A DNA stretch of 64,000 bases, taken from positions 1 through 64,000 of the forward strand of contig NZ_JBEAAM010000020.1 in assembly GCF_040066175.1 (NCBI RefSeq). Direction: 5' to 3'. Made by a program: the position numbers and the translations under genes. Below, piece after piece: positions 8,542 to 17,832 of this stretch (its first letter is position 1; each line of letters begins with the position of its first letter). Source of the stretch: Solimonas sp040066175. Its GTDB lineage: Bacteria; Pseudomonadota; Gammaproteobacteria; Nevskiales; Nevskiaceae. The notes beneath the pieces were generated by a model. It worked only from the letters and a program-made list of their open reading frames with translations, made no database searches and was not told the origin of the DNA.

Positions 8542-10224
8542 TCAGATCCGTGAGGCCCCGAGCTGGACATCGGCATGCGCCCAGGCGCGCTCGAAACGGC
8601 GCTGCACCTGCTCGGCATCGGCGTCACGGCCCTGGCGGCGCAGGCTCTGCGCGAGTCCGAACAGCGACCAGCCGTTGTCCGGATGGCGGCGCAGGTCCTC
8701 GCGATAGATGCGTTCCGCGTCCGCGGCACGGCCGTCCTGCAGCAGCGCCTCGCCCAGCGTCGCGCGCAGCGGTGCGTGCCACAGTGGCGGCTCGAAGTAG
8801 GCTGTGGCGTCCTCGAGTGCGACGCCGGCTTCGAGTGCGGCGATCGCAGCGGCGTGGTCGCCGTCGGCCAGGGCCACGGTGCCGGCAAGCAGCCGTTCGG
8901 CGATCTTGAGCGTCGCCGACAGGGGGTGTTGTGGACCGACCATCAGACTGTCGAAGGCCGGGTCGGCGGCGGCGCGCGCGAGCGCTTCGAGATGCGCCTG
9001 CGCCGTGTCCGGCAGACCGGTGCGCGCCGCCGCCATGCCGCGCGCGAAATGCCAGATCGCGATCGGGTAGCGCAGATCCTCCGGCGGCACCGGCGTGGCC
9101 ATGATCTCGTCCCAGCGTCCGAACTGGACCCTGGCCTTGAGTGGCGTCACCCAGTAGTCCTGCAGGACGGCGAGTTCCGGCGTGCGGATCAGATCGGGGA
9201 TCCACGCCCGCTTCGCCGTCTCCTCGGCCGCGGCCAGCGCCGTCGCGCTCGCGCCCTGCATCGATGCCGCCCACCACAGGAAATGGTGGTTGTGCGGCAC
9301 GTAGCCGAGTGGATAGACGCCGGGCGCGGGGCGGCAGACCGCCAGATAGGCGTCGTCCGCCGCGATCGCCTTGCGGTTGGCGGTGACCGCGTCGTGGTAA
9401 CGGCCGACGCGGGTATAGATGTGCGCCGGCATGTGCACCAGGTGCCCGGCGCCGGGCAGCAGGTCGCGCAGGCGATCGGCGGCTTCGGCGCCGCGCTGCG
9501 GGTCGGTCGAGGCCTCCACCGCGTGCACGTACAGGTGCAAGGCGCCGGGATGGCGCGGATCGCGGGCGATCACCGATTCCAGCGTGGCGACGATCTCCGC
9601 CGTCGCGCCCTTGGGCAGGCCGTCGCGGTCGTAGTAGTCCCAGGGCTGCAGGTCCATCAGTGCTTCGGCGTGCAGCGTCGCGGCGTCCAGATCGTCCGGG
9701 AAGCGTGCGACCAGCAGCGCCGTCGCTTCCGCCCAGGCGCGGTCGAGGGCACTGCGGTCGGCGTCGGCATCGGGCGCGTAGCGCTGCGCGAGTGCTTCGA
9801 TATAGGCACGTTCCCGTGCGGACACCTTGTCGGCCAGCCGGAGCGCGTTCTGCACGCGCGCCCAGGCCCTGGGCACGTCGCCGGGTTCCATCGTCGCGTT
9901 CACGTGCGGGCCGAGCACCAGTGCGGCACCCCACCAGCACATCGCGCAGTCCGGATCGGCGCGGACCCCCATCAGGAAAGAGCGTGCGGCCGCATCGTGG
10001 TTGAAGCCCCAGGTCAGCACCATGCCCTGGTCGAACCAGCGCTGCGCCTCGGCGGTGGCGGTGATCGGATAGTGGAAGCCGCCGAGGCCGTCGAGCAGCA
10101 CCGCGCCGGGAATCGAACCGTCCGGCACGGTGTCGGGTTGGGTTCTGGGTTGCAGCAGATACCACAGCAGGCCGGCGACGAGGCACGACACCGCCAGCAG
10201 ACCGACCGCGCGCCGACCGTCCAT
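8542..10224 (-). CDS. Tetratricopeptide-repeat protein with N-terminal membrane anchor
   Basis: A 560-residue protein starting with a hydrophobic helix (about residues 6-24), probably a membrane anchor or uncleaved signal. The rest is alpha-helical repeats rich in Ala, Arg and Trp, with TPR-like units around 60-100, 245-290 and 470-540. Characteristic stretches include WFDQGMVLTWGFNHDAAARSF and HLVHMPAHIYTRVGRY, found in a widespread but uncharacterised family of TPR proteins. A GGAGAC ribosome binding site lies 6-7 bases before the ATG. It is a scaffold-type protein with no visible catalytic motif; partner and role are unknown. The SRPBCC gene follows on the same strand. Confidence 0.75.
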   Translation of the reverse strand: MDGRRAVGLLAVSCLVAGLLWYLLQPRTQPDTVPDGSIPGAVLLDGLGGFHYPITATAEAQRWFDQGMVLTWGFNHDAAARSFLMGVRADPDCAMCWWGAALVLGPHVNATMEPGDVPRAWARVQNALRLADKVSARERAYIEALAQRYAPDADADRSALDRAWAEATALLVARFPDDLDAATLHAEALMDLQPWDYYDRDGLPKGATAEIVATLESVIARDPRHPGALHLYVHAVEASTDPQRGAEAADRLRDLLPGAGHLVHMPAHIYTRVGRYHDAVTANRKAIAADDAYLAVCRPAPGVYPLGYVPHNHHFLWWAASMQGASATALAAAEETAKRAWIPDLIRTPELAVLQDYWVTPLKARVQFGRWDEIMATPVPPEDLRYPIAIWHFARGMAAARTGLPDTAQAHLEALARAAADPAFDSLMVGPQHPLSATLKIAERLLAGTVALADGDHAAAIAALEAGVALEDATAYFEPPLWHAPLRATLGEALLQDGRAADAERIYREDLRRHPDNGWSLFGLAQSLRRQGRDADAEQVQRRFERAWAHADVQLGASRI

Positions 10225-10290
10225 GGAATGTCTCCGCAGAGGCGGATTCTCTTACTCCGAAGCGCGGCCGGCCGCAAGCCGTGCGGCAAA

Positions 10291-10319
10291 TTGAACTTCG
10301 GTGGGCTGCGGCGTCTAAT
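10291..10319 (+). promoter_or_regulatory. Sigma-70-type promoter of the copper operon
   Basis: TTGAAC (10291-10296) and TCTAAT (10314-10319) are separated by exactly 17 bases. Transcription would be expected to start about seven bases later, at or next to the ATG at 10326, so the first gene may be translated from a leaderless message. Confidence 0.55.
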
Positions 10320-10325
10320 GCCGGC

Positions 10326-10718
10326 ATGCGCCGTCCCGCGTCCGCGATTTTCATGTTGCTGTTGGCGTGCTGCCTCGCCGTGCAGCCGTCTGCCGTGGCC
10401 GGCGCCTGCGCGCATCGCCCGCCGGTGCAGTCCGGTGAAACCGCGCCGGTGCATCAGGCCCATCAGCATCATCAGGCGACGGGCGGTGCGGTGGATTCCG
10501 GCGCCGCGGCAGGGGCTGCGACGGTGACCGATCCCGGCTGTCATTGCGGCTGTCCCTGCAGCGACGGCGGCTGCTTCTACGCCGCACCGGCGCTGCCGTT
10601 GGCCACGGCGGCCGACACCCTCGTGTCACGGGGGACGGGCGGCCACGCCGCCGAACGCGTCGTGCGCCGGCGCCCGGCACACGCGATTGACCTGCTCCGA
10701 CCTCCCCGCGCCGCCTGA
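10326..10718 (+). CDS. CopL-like exported metal-binding protein
   Basis: From the ATG at 10326 the product is 130 residues with a clear signal peptide (SAIFMLLLACCLAVQPSAVAG). The mature part has a His-rich patch (HQAHQHHQ), then a dense Cys/His cluster (CHCGCPCSDGGC) at about residues 77-88, suited to binding Cu(I) or another soft metal. It precedes an outer-membrane efflux lipoprotein and a multicopper oxidase, the position occupied by CopL in Xanthomonas-type copLAB loci; that assignment is by context and composition. An in-frame ATG at 10281 would lie upstream of the promoter and lengthen the N terminus implausibly. No ribosome binding site precedes 10326. Confidence 0.6.
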   Translation: MRRPASAIFMLLLACCLAVQPSAVAGACAHRPPVQSGETAPVHQAHQHHQATGGAVDSGAAAGAATVTDPGCHCGCPCSDGGCFYAAPALPLATAADTLVSRGTGGHAAERVVRRRPAHAIDLLRPPRAA

Positions 10719-10798
10719 GTCGGTGGCTGCCGTGCGCAGCCGCGTCTGTCGTCGCGCGTCGCGCGACCTTCCACTCACGGCTTCCGGGAGGTGTCGAG

Positions 10799-12235
10799 GT
10801 GTCCCGAATTCGTTCTGTCGTTTTCTCCGTGTCGTGCGCGGCGCTGGGCGCCTGCGCCGGCCTGCCGCCCGATCATGGCCGCGGCGAGGTCGCGCGGCTG
10901 GTGGGCGCGCGCGGTGTCGATCTGCCGGTCACGGCCGATGCGCGCGCCGACACCGAGGCCGCGCTCCAGTCCCCGCTGACGGTCGCTGCCGCGGTACAGC
11001 TGGCGCTGATCAACAATCCCCAGCTGCGCATCGAACTGGCGCGCCTGGGCTTCGCCGCGGCTGAGGTCTATGAGGCCGCCCGCCTCGCCAACCCGGTGCT
11101 GTCGGCTGCGCGGCTGGCGTCCGCCGACGGCGCGCCGCATGCACAGCTGACGCTGGGGCTTGCCTTCGACTTCGTCCACCTGCTGTTCCTGCCGGCACGG
11201 CGCCGTTTCGCGGAAGCCGGCTACGAAGCCGCACGGCTCGACGCCGCCGCGGCGATCTACGACCTCGCCACCGAGGTCGAGTCGGCGTGGTACCGGACCG
11301 CCGGCGCGGAACAGCGGGCGCAGCTGCGCGAGCGGATCGCGCAGGCGGCGACGGCGTCGGCGGATCTCGCGCAACGCTATGTCGATGCCGGCAACCTGGG
11401 CCGGCGCGCGCTGGCGGCCGAGAGGGCGGCGGCGAGCCAGGCCAGCCTGGCGGCGCTCGCCGCGCGTGCCCAGGCGGTCGAGGAGCGCGCGACGCTCAAT
11501 CGCCTGATGGGACTCGATGCCGGACAGAACCGCTGGACGCTCGCGGGACCGCTGGCAGAGCCGTTGCCGCAGGACGACGGGCTGGAAGTCTTGCTGCCGA
11601 TGGCCCGCGACAACCGCCTCGATGTCGCGGCACTGAGGCGCCGTGCGCAGCTGCTCGCCGACCGCCATGGCCTGGTCCGCCGTACCCGGCTGGTCGGGGG
11701 AATCGAGCTGGGGGTCGAGCGCGAACGCGATTTCGATGGCGCGCTCAGCGCCGGTCCGACGCTGTCGCTGGAACTGCCGCTGTTCAACTGGGGCGGCGGG
11801 CGCACCGCCGCTGCGCAGGCCGCGCTGGATCTCGCCGAAGCGGAACTCGATGCGCGGATGCTGGACGTCGCCAACGCCGTCCAGCTCGGTGTCGCCCGCG
11901 TCGCGGCGGCGCGCGCGCAGGCGCTGGAGCACCGGGACACGCTGATTCCCCAGCGCGAGGCCGTCGTCGCGCAGATGCAGCTCGAACACAACTACATGCT
12001 GGCGGGCGTGTTCGATCTACTGCTGGCCCGGCAGCAGGCGTACGACGCCTATGCCGGCTACATCGACGCCGTGCGCGACTACTGGGTCGCGCGCGCGCAG
12101 CTGGCGCGTGCCGTCGGCCACAGCCTGCCGAGCAGCGCGCAGACGGCCCAGCCGATCGATACGCCGCCGCCGGCGCTGCCGCAGGCAGACGAGGCCGATC
12201 ACGGCCGGCATCCGCACCACGGAGGACACCACTGA
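10799..12235 (+). CDS. TolC-family outer-membrane efflux lipoprotein of the copper operon
   Basis: A 478-residue outer-membrane factor of the TolC/CusC family. The N terminus is a lipoprotein signal with lipobox LGAC (Cys 19). Two repeated halves each carry the TolC pattern of a short beta segment and a long coiled helix: SPLTVAAAVQLALINNPQLRIELAR at the start, and SLELPLFNWGGGRTAAAQAAL near residue 330. The C terminus ends in a His-rich tail (HGRHPHHGGHH), unusual for TolC and suggestive of copper binding. The GTG start has a GGGAGGTG ribosome binding site. Its TGA shares one base with the ATG of the oxidase. No RND pump or adaptor lies in this operon, so it may work with the oxidase or with pump parts encoded elsewhere. 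Confidence 0.85.
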   Translation: MSRIRSVVFSVSCAALGACAGLPPDHGRGEVARLVGARGVDLPVTADARADTEAALQSPLTVAAAVQLALINNPQLRIELARLGFAAAEVYEAARLANPVLSAARLASADGAPHAQLTLGLAFDFVHLLFLPARRRFAEAGYEAARLDAAAAIYDLATEVESAWYRTAGAEQRAQLRERIAQAATASADLAQRYVDAGNLGRRALAAERAAASQASLAALAARAQAVEERATLNRLMGLDAGQNRWTLAGPLAEPLPQDDGLEVLLPMARDNRLDVAALRRRAQLLADRHGLVRRTRLVGGIELGVERERDFDGALSAGPTLSLELPLFNWGGGRTAAAQAALDLAEAELDARMLDVANAVQLGVARVAAARAQALEHRDTLIPQREAVVAQMQLEHNYMLAGVFDLLLARQQAYDAYAGYIDAVRDYWVARAQLARAVGHSLPSSAQTAQPIDTPPPALPQADEADHGRHPHHGGHH

Positions 12236-13611
12236 TGCTTTCCCGACGCAATCTGCTCCAGGCGCTGACGCTCAGCGGCGCCGGCCTGCTCGCCGGCGCA
12301 CCGCGTCGCGCGCGCGCCCAGCACGGCGGCCACACGCCGACCGCAGCCGCTTCCGGCGCAGGCCCCGTCTATCAGCCGGTGCGCACGCTCAACGGCTGGA
12401 CCCTGCCCCATCGCATGAAGGATGGCGTCAAGGAGTTCCACCTGGTCGCCGAGGAGATCGAACACGAGTTCGCGCCCGGCTGCCGCGCCAGGTGCTGGGG
12501 CTACAACGGCACGACGCCGGGCCCGACCATCGAGGCGGTCGAGGGCGACCGCGTGCGCATCTACGTGACCAACCGGCTCGGCGAATGGACCAGCGTGCAC
12601 TGGCACGGCATCGACCTGCCGTCCGGCTACGACGGTGTCGGCGGGCTCAACCAGCCGCACATCAAGCCCGGCGAGACCTACGTCTATGAGTTCACGCTGC
12701 GCCAGCACGGCACGCACATGTACCACCCGCACGCCGACGAGATGACGCAGCTCGCCTTCGGCATGATGGGCCTGTTCGTCATCCATCCGCGGGATGGCGA
12801 GGAGGTACGCATCGACCGCGACTATGCCTTCCTGCTGCACAACTGGGCGCTGCATCCGGGCACCTACCGCCCGGATCCGTCGATCATGCAGGAGTTCGAC
12901 CTGTGGACCTTCAACAGCAAGGTCTTCCCCGCGATCGAGCACCTGGTGATGCGCACCGGCGAACGCCTGCGCCTCCGCATCGGCAACCTGTCGATGTGGA
13001 ATCACCCGATCCACCTGCACAGCAACCCGTTCTGGGTCACCGGCAGCGACGGCGGACGCTGGCCGCAGTCGCAGTGGCGCCGCGAAGTCACCGAGATCAT
13101 CGGCGTCGGCCAGATGCGCGACATCGAGTTCGTCGCGACCGAACCCGGCGACTGGGCGCTGCACTGCCACATGTCGCACCACACGATGGGGCCGATGGGA
13201 CACGGTCTGCCCAATCCCGTCGGCGTGGATCAGAGCGGGCTGGAGTCGCAGATCCGCGCGCTGCTGCCGGGCTACATGGCCATGGGCGCGAACGGCATGG
13301 CCGAGCATGGACAGCACGTCGCGATGGGCATGCCGGGGCCGGACAACACGCTGCCGATGATGGCCGGAGAAGGTCCGTTCGGTCCGCTCGAGATGGGCGG
13401 CATGTTCACGATCGTCAAGGTGCGCGACGACCAGAAGCCCGGCGACTACACCGATCCCGGCTGGTACCGTTCTCCGGAAGGGCGACGCGCGCGCCGCGTC
13501 AGCAGCGACCCCGATTTCGGCAGTCCGCCGCGCCGCCATCCCTACGGCACCGGCCGCGTGGACCGCGCGCCTCCGGTCGCGCCGGCCGATCACGCGCATC
13601 ACGGCGGCTGA
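12235..13611 (+). CDS. Tat-exported multicopper oxidase (CopA/CueO-like)
   Basis: A 458-residue periplasmic multicopper oxidase. The N terminus carries a twin-arginine signal (SRRNLLQALTLSG). All copper-site motifs are present: HWHG at 122-125, HPH near 164, HPIHLH at 257-262 and HCHMSHHTMGPM from 310, which supplies the type 1 Cys-His-Met and trinuclear ligands. Such enzymes oxidise Cu(I) to the less toxic Cu(II) or oxidise phenolic and metal substrates. A Met/His/Gly-rich stretch (about 345-385) and a His-rich C-terminal end resemble the copper-binding inserts of CueO and CopA. The longer open frame upstream (from 11287) is a shadow of the TolC gene; the ATG at 12235 overlaps the TolC stop and precedes the Tat signal. 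Confidence 0.9.
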   Translation: MLSRRNLLQALTLSGAGLLAGAPRRARAQHGGHTPTAAASGAGPVYQPVRTLNGWTLPHRMKDGVKEFHLVAEEIEHEFAPGCRARCWGYNGTTPGPTIEAVEGDRVRIYVTNRLGEWTSVHWHGIDLPSGYDGVGGLNQPHIKPGETYVYEFTLRQHGTHMYHPHADEMTQLAFGMMGLFVIHPRDGEEVRIDRDYAFLLHNWALHPGTYRPDPSIMQEFDLWTFNSKVFPAIEHLVMRTGERLRLRIGNLSMWNHPIHLHSNPFWVTGSDGGRWPQSQWRREVTEIIGVGQMRDIEFVATEPGDWALHCHMSHHTMGPMGHGLPNPVGVDQSGLESQIRALLPGYMAMGANGMAEHGQHVAMGMPGPDNTLPMMAGEGPFGPLEMGGMFTIVKVRDDQKPGDYTDPGWYRSPEGRRARRVSSDPDFGSPPRRHPYGTGRVDRAPPVAPADHAHHGG

Positions 13612-13620
13612 GCGGCGCAA

Positions 13621-13664
13621 AGCAGAAGGGGGCATCGCTCGCGCGACGCCCCCTTCGGACTGCT
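13621..13664. terminator. Hairpin between the oxidase gene and aceA
   Basis: GAAGGGGGC (13625-13633) pairs with GCCCCCTTC (13648-13656), with AGCAG/CTGCT extending the pairing outward. It lies between convergent genes, as expected of a shared terminator. No T run follows on either side, so its efficiency is uncertain. Confidence 0.6.
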
Positions 13665-13710
13665 CATTCCACCCTCACCCGCACCGGCGTGACGGTGGCC
13701 GACTTTGGCT

Positions 13711-15018
13711 TCAGTGGAACTGTTCCTCTTCCGTCGAGCCGGTCAGCGCCTTGACCGAGGAGCTGCCGCCCTGGATCACGGTGGTGACGTCGTCGAAGTA
13801 GCCGGCGCCGACTTCCTGCTGGTGCGACACGAAGGTGTAACCCTGCTCGCGCGCCTTGAACTCCGGCTCCTGCACCATGTTCACGTAGTGCTTCATGCCT
13901 TCGCCGCGCGCGTAGTTGTACGCGAACTGGAAGGTGTTGAACCAGTTGATGTGGATGCCCGCCAGCGTGATGAACTGGTACTTGTAGCCCAGCGCGGACA
14001 GCTCGTCCTGGAACTTGGCGATGGTCTTGTCGTCCAGGTTCTTCTTCCAGTTGAACGACGGCGAGCAGTTGTACGACAGCAGCTTGCCGGGGCAGGCCTT
14101 GTGCACGGCCTGCGCGAACTCGCGGGCGAAGCCCAGGTCCGGCGTGCCGGTCTCGCACCACACCAGATCCGCGTACGGTGCGTAGGCGACCCCGCGCGAG
14201 ATCGCCTGTTCGAGGCCGTTCTTCACGCGGTAGAAGCCTTCCTGGGTGCGCTCGCCGGTGAGGAAAGGCTTGTCGTTCGGGTGATAGTCGGAGGTCAGCA
14301 GGTTGGACGCTTCCGCGTCGGTGCGCGCGAGCACGATGGTCGGCACGCCCATGACGTCGGCGGCGAAGCGCGCGGCGATCAGCTTTTCGATCGCCTCCTG
14401 CGTCGGCACCAGCACCTTGCCGCCCATGTGGCCGCACTTCTTCACGGCCGCGAGCTGGTCTTCGAAGTGCACACCGGCGGCACCGGCGGCGATCATGTTC
14501 TTCATCAGCTCGAAGGCGTTGAGCACGCCGCCGAAACCGGCTTCCGCGTCGGCGACGATCGGCAGGAAGTAGTCGATGTAGTCCTTGTCGCCGGGGCCGA
14601 CGCCGCGCGACCACTGGATCTCGTCGGCGCGCTTGAAGGTGTTGTTGATGCGACGGACCATCGTCGGCACCGAGTCATACGCATACAGCGACTGGTCCGG
14701 GTACATGGTCTCGGAGGTGTTGCCGTCGGCGGCGACCTGCCAGCCCGACAGATACACGGCCTCGAGGCCAGCCTTGGCCTGCTGCATCGCCTGGCCGGCG
14801 GTGATCGCACCAAAGGCATTGACGTAGCCCTTCTTGGCGCCGCCGTTGACCAGCTTCCAGAGCTTCTCGGCGCCACGCTTGGCGAGCGTGTACTCGACCT
14901 GCACGCTGCCGCGCAGGCGGACGACGTCGGCCGCGGAGTAACCGCGCTTGACGTTCTTCCAGCGGGGGTTGGTCGCCCAGTCCTGTTCCAGGGCCTTGAT
15001 TTGCTCGTCGCGAGTCAT
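13711..15018 (-). CDS. aceA: Isocitrate lyase
   Basis: A 435-residue isocitrate lyase, which cleaves isocitrate to glyoxylate and succinate in the glyoxylate shunt. Length and sequence match the Escherichia coli enzyme type. The catalytic loop KKCGHMGGKVLVPTQEA is at residues 193-209 with the catalytic cysteine at 195. The metal-site region PIVADAEAGFGG is near 153-164, and the SYNCSPSFNW segment near 325 is also present. The ATG at 15018 is the natural family start. No malate synthase lies in the window, so the partner must be elsewhere. The neighbours (copper oxidase, EF-hand protein) are unrelated, so the gene is probably transcribed alone from its own promoter. Confidence 0.96.
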   Translation of the reverse strand: MTRDEQIKALEQDWATNPRWKNVKRGYSAADVVRLRGSVQVEYTLAKRGAEKLWKLVNGGAKKGYVNAFGAITAGQAMQQAKAGLEAVYLSGWQVAADGNTSETMYPDQSLYAYDSVPTMVRRINNTFKRADEIQWSRGVGPGDKDYIDYFLPIVADAEAGFGGVLNAFELMKNMIAAGAAGVHFEDQLAAVKKCGHMGGKVLVPTQEAIEKLIAARFAADVMGVPTIVLARTDAEASNLLTSDYHPNDKPFLTGERTQEGFYRVKNGLEQAISRGVAYAPYADLVWCETGTPDLGFAREFAQAVHKACPGKLLSYNCSPSFNWKKNLDDKTIAKFQDELSALGYKYQFITLAGIHINWFNTFQFAYNYARGEGMKHYVNMVQEPEFKAREQGYTFVSHQQEVGAGYFDDVTTVIQGGSSSVKALTGSTEEEQFH

Positions 15019-15142
15019 GTGCAGCAGTCCTCTCGGGGTGAAAGAAACCGATCGCGGCCTCTATCCAAACGAGGCCTTGCGGCGACCGACCGAGCGTTCA
15101 GGCTGAACGGCGGACCGGGGGGTGCCGCTTTTAGGGGGCGCG

Positions 15143-15173
15143 ATTATAGCGGCAATCATTTTGCGCTGCACAA
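15143..15173 (-). promoter_or_regulatory. Candidate promoter of aceA
   Basis: On the minus strand a perfect TATAAT (15143-15148) lies 19 bases from TTGTGC (15168-15173). The predicted leader of about 120 bases contains a small hairpin (GGCCTC 15056-15061 with GAGGCC 15071-15076). The -10 is strong, the -35 and spacing are not ideal. Confidence 0.45.
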
Positions 15174-15196
15174 GGAATTGCCGGGGTCTGCGCGCC

Positions 15197-15538
15197 TCAC
15201 TCCGCAGCGGGCTTGGACCCGGTGTCACCGTCGCCGGCACGGGCCGCGCGCACGCGCCGGTCCTGCATCGCCTGCAGTTCTTCCGGTGACAGTGCGCCAT
15301 CGCCGTCGGTGTCGATCTCGTCGAAGTGGCGCAGCAGCGACGTCGGCAGTCCGGCTGCCTCGATCTCCGCTCGGCTCAGCGAGCGGCTTTGATCGCGGTC
15401 CGCGTCGCGGAACTGCTGTTCCCGTTTCTGCCGCAGCCGCTCGCGGCGCTGTTCGACCGCAGCATCGCTCGCGGCGTGAACCGGTGGCGCCGGCAGCGCC
15501 GCCAAAACTGGCAGAATGATTGCAATCAGACGTTTCAT
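15197..15538 (-). CDS. Exported EF-hand protein
   Basis: From the ATG at 15538 the product is 113 residues: a signal peptide (RLIAIILPVLAALPAPPVHA), a charged helix, and two EF-hand-like calcium loops. The first, DADRDQSRSLSRAE, starts near residue 45; the second and more canonical, DEIDTDGDGALSPEE, near residue 73. It is likely a small periplasmic calcium-binding protein of unknown role. The open frame extends far upstream, but that part is antisense to the ABC ATPase gene. It is divergent from that gene, and the two starts are 99 bases apart. Confidence 0.75.
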   Translation of the reverse strand: MKRLIAIILPVLAALPAPPVHAASDAAVEQRRERLRQKREQQFRDADRDQSRSLSRAEIEAAGLPTSLLRHFDEIDTDGDGALSPEELQAMQDRRVRAARAGDGDTGSKPAAE

Positions 15539-15637
15539 CGGATGGGCTCGGCGGCCGCCGAACCCATCGTCTGGGTCGCGATGGGCTTGGCCGGCCCGGC
15601 CCATGCTACGCCAACCCACTCGTCCCGTAGTCAGCGC

Positions 15638-16362
<725 letters not shown>

Positions 16363-16363
<1 letters not shown>

Positions 16364-17568
16364 TGCACGGTTTCGTCGCGCTGTGTCGCAAGGAGCTGCT
16401 GCTGCTGTCGCGCGACCGCCACGGCCTGCTCGTGCTGTTCGCGGTGCCGACGCTGTTCATCCTGTTGATGTCGCTGGCGCTGCGCGATGCCTTCCGTGCC
16501 GATGCCGCGCTCGGGCTGCCGCTGACCATCATCGACCGCGACGGCGGTCATCTGGCGCAGGACTTCGCCGCCGCACTGCTGCGGTCGGGTGCGTTCGTCG
16601 TGCAGGACCGAGCCGACGTGCGCGTGATCGTGCACGCGGGATTCTCGGAGCTGCTGGCGACGCGCAACGAACTGGCCGCCGACTTCCGCGGCGGCGAGCC
16701 GGAGCCGGCGTTGATCGATGTCGAGATCTCGCCGGGCGTGCCGCCGCAGATCAAGGCTGCGGCGAGTCTCGCGGTCCGTCAGGCCCTGCTCGCGGTGCAG
16801 TCCGAGTTCCTGCTTGAGCACGTCCTCGCAACGCCGCCGGACGAGCGCGACAACCTGCGCTATCTGACCGACCCGCGCCATCTGCCAGTCATGGAGCGCT
16901 TCGTCGGCAGTGACGGCACGACGATCGAGGCCCCCACGTCCGTGCAGCAGAACGTGCCGGCCTGGCTGATCTTCGCGATGTTCTTCGCCGTGATTCCGCT
17001 GGCGACCGCCTTCGTCATCGAGCGTTCGGAAGGCAGCCTGCTGCGGCTGCGCGCGCTGGGCGTGCGCGGCGGCGTCCTGCTGGCGTCCAAGGCCCTGCCT
17101 TATTACCTGGTCAACCTGACGCAGATGGTGCTGATGCTGGCGATCGGCGTGTGGATCGTGCCGCTGCTCGGCGGCGACCGTCTGACGCTGGGAGACAGCC
17201 CGTTCGGACTGTGGCTGATCGGCAGCGCAACCAGCCTGGCGGCGATCGGGCTGGCGCTGTGCGTGGCCGTGGCAGTCCGCTCGACGCTGCAGGCCACCGT
17301 CGCCGGCGGCGCGATCAGCCTGCTGCTCGCGGCGGTCGGCGGCGTGATGGTGCCGAAGATGGTCATGCCGGACACGATGCAGGCGCTCACCCGGCTGTCG
17401 CCGATGGCTTGGAGCCTCGAAGGCTTTTGGGATATCGTCCTGCGCCGCGGCGGCTGGCGCGAGGCACTGCCGGAGGCGCTGGCGCTGTCGGCGTTCGGAC
17501 TGGTCTGCCTGGGCCTCGCCGCCCTGCAGCTGCGCCGCAGCGAGACAACCATGCACAGGACACCATGA
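16363..17568 (+). CDS. ABC-2 type permease of the ACP/ketoacyl synthase operon
   Basis: A 401-residue ABC-2 permease of the YhhJ/YbhR type. One N-terminal membrane helix (about 22-40) is followed by a large extracytoplasmic loop (about 45-200), then five membrane helices from residue 205 to the C-terminal region (starting VPAWLIFAMFFAVIPLATAF and ending ALALSAFGLVCLGLAALQL). It pairs with the ATPase immediately upstream, whose stop codon it overlaps by one base, and its own stop overlaps the acyl carrier protein start (ATGA). Exporters of this build move hydrophobic compounds or drugs. The substrate is not indicated by the sequence. Confidence 0.88.
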
Positions 17569-17831
17569 AGGGCTCCGAGGACGCCGCGCTCAAGGCGCGG
17601 CTCAAGCAGCTGATCGTCACCGAGACCGACAAGCAGGTCGATCCCGAGCAGATTCCGGACGATCAGCCGCTGTTCGGTCCCAGGTCGGCGCTCGAACTCG
17701 ATTCGGTGGACGGCCTGCAGATCTCGATGGCCTTGCAGATGCAGTTCGGCCTGCGCATCGAGGATCCCAAGGAGATGCGCCGCGTGCTGGCCAGCGTGAA
17801 CACCCTGGCCGACTTCATCCAGCCGGCCTGA
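17565..17831 (+). CDS. Acyl carrier protein
   Basis: An 88-residue phosphopantetheine carrier protein. The attachment serine is residue 47 within LELDSVDGLQ, the DSxx motif of ACPs, followed by the usual helix QISMALQMQFGLRIED. The N-terminal extension is Lys-rich, so this is not the housekeeping AcpP. It needs a 4'-phosphopantetheinyl transferase encoded elsewhere. The start codon overlaps the permease stop by four bases, and a ketoacyl synthase begins one base after its own stop. It therefore appears to be a dedicated carrier for the linked synthase. Confidence 0.87.
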   Translation: MKGSEDAALKARLKQLIVTETDKQVDPEQIPDDQPLFGPRSALELDSVDGLQISMALQMQFGLRIEDPKEMRRVLASVNTLADFIQPA

Positions 17832-17832
17832 C

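Noticed and set aside
8575..10527. A 650-residue plus-strand frame over the TPR gene
   Set aside because: It is very Arg/Gly/Gln-rich without domains, while the opposite strand encodes a coherent TPR protein with a good ribosome binding site.
11287..12234. Upstream extension of the multicopper oxidase frame
   Set aside because: It is out of frame with, and inside, the TolC-family gene and precedes a perfect Tat signal; the oxidase start is at 12235.
13711..15018. Expectation of a glyoxylate-shunt operon at aceA
   Set aside because: No malate synthase or isocitrate dehydrogenase kinase lies nearby; isolated aceA is common and not evidence of loss.
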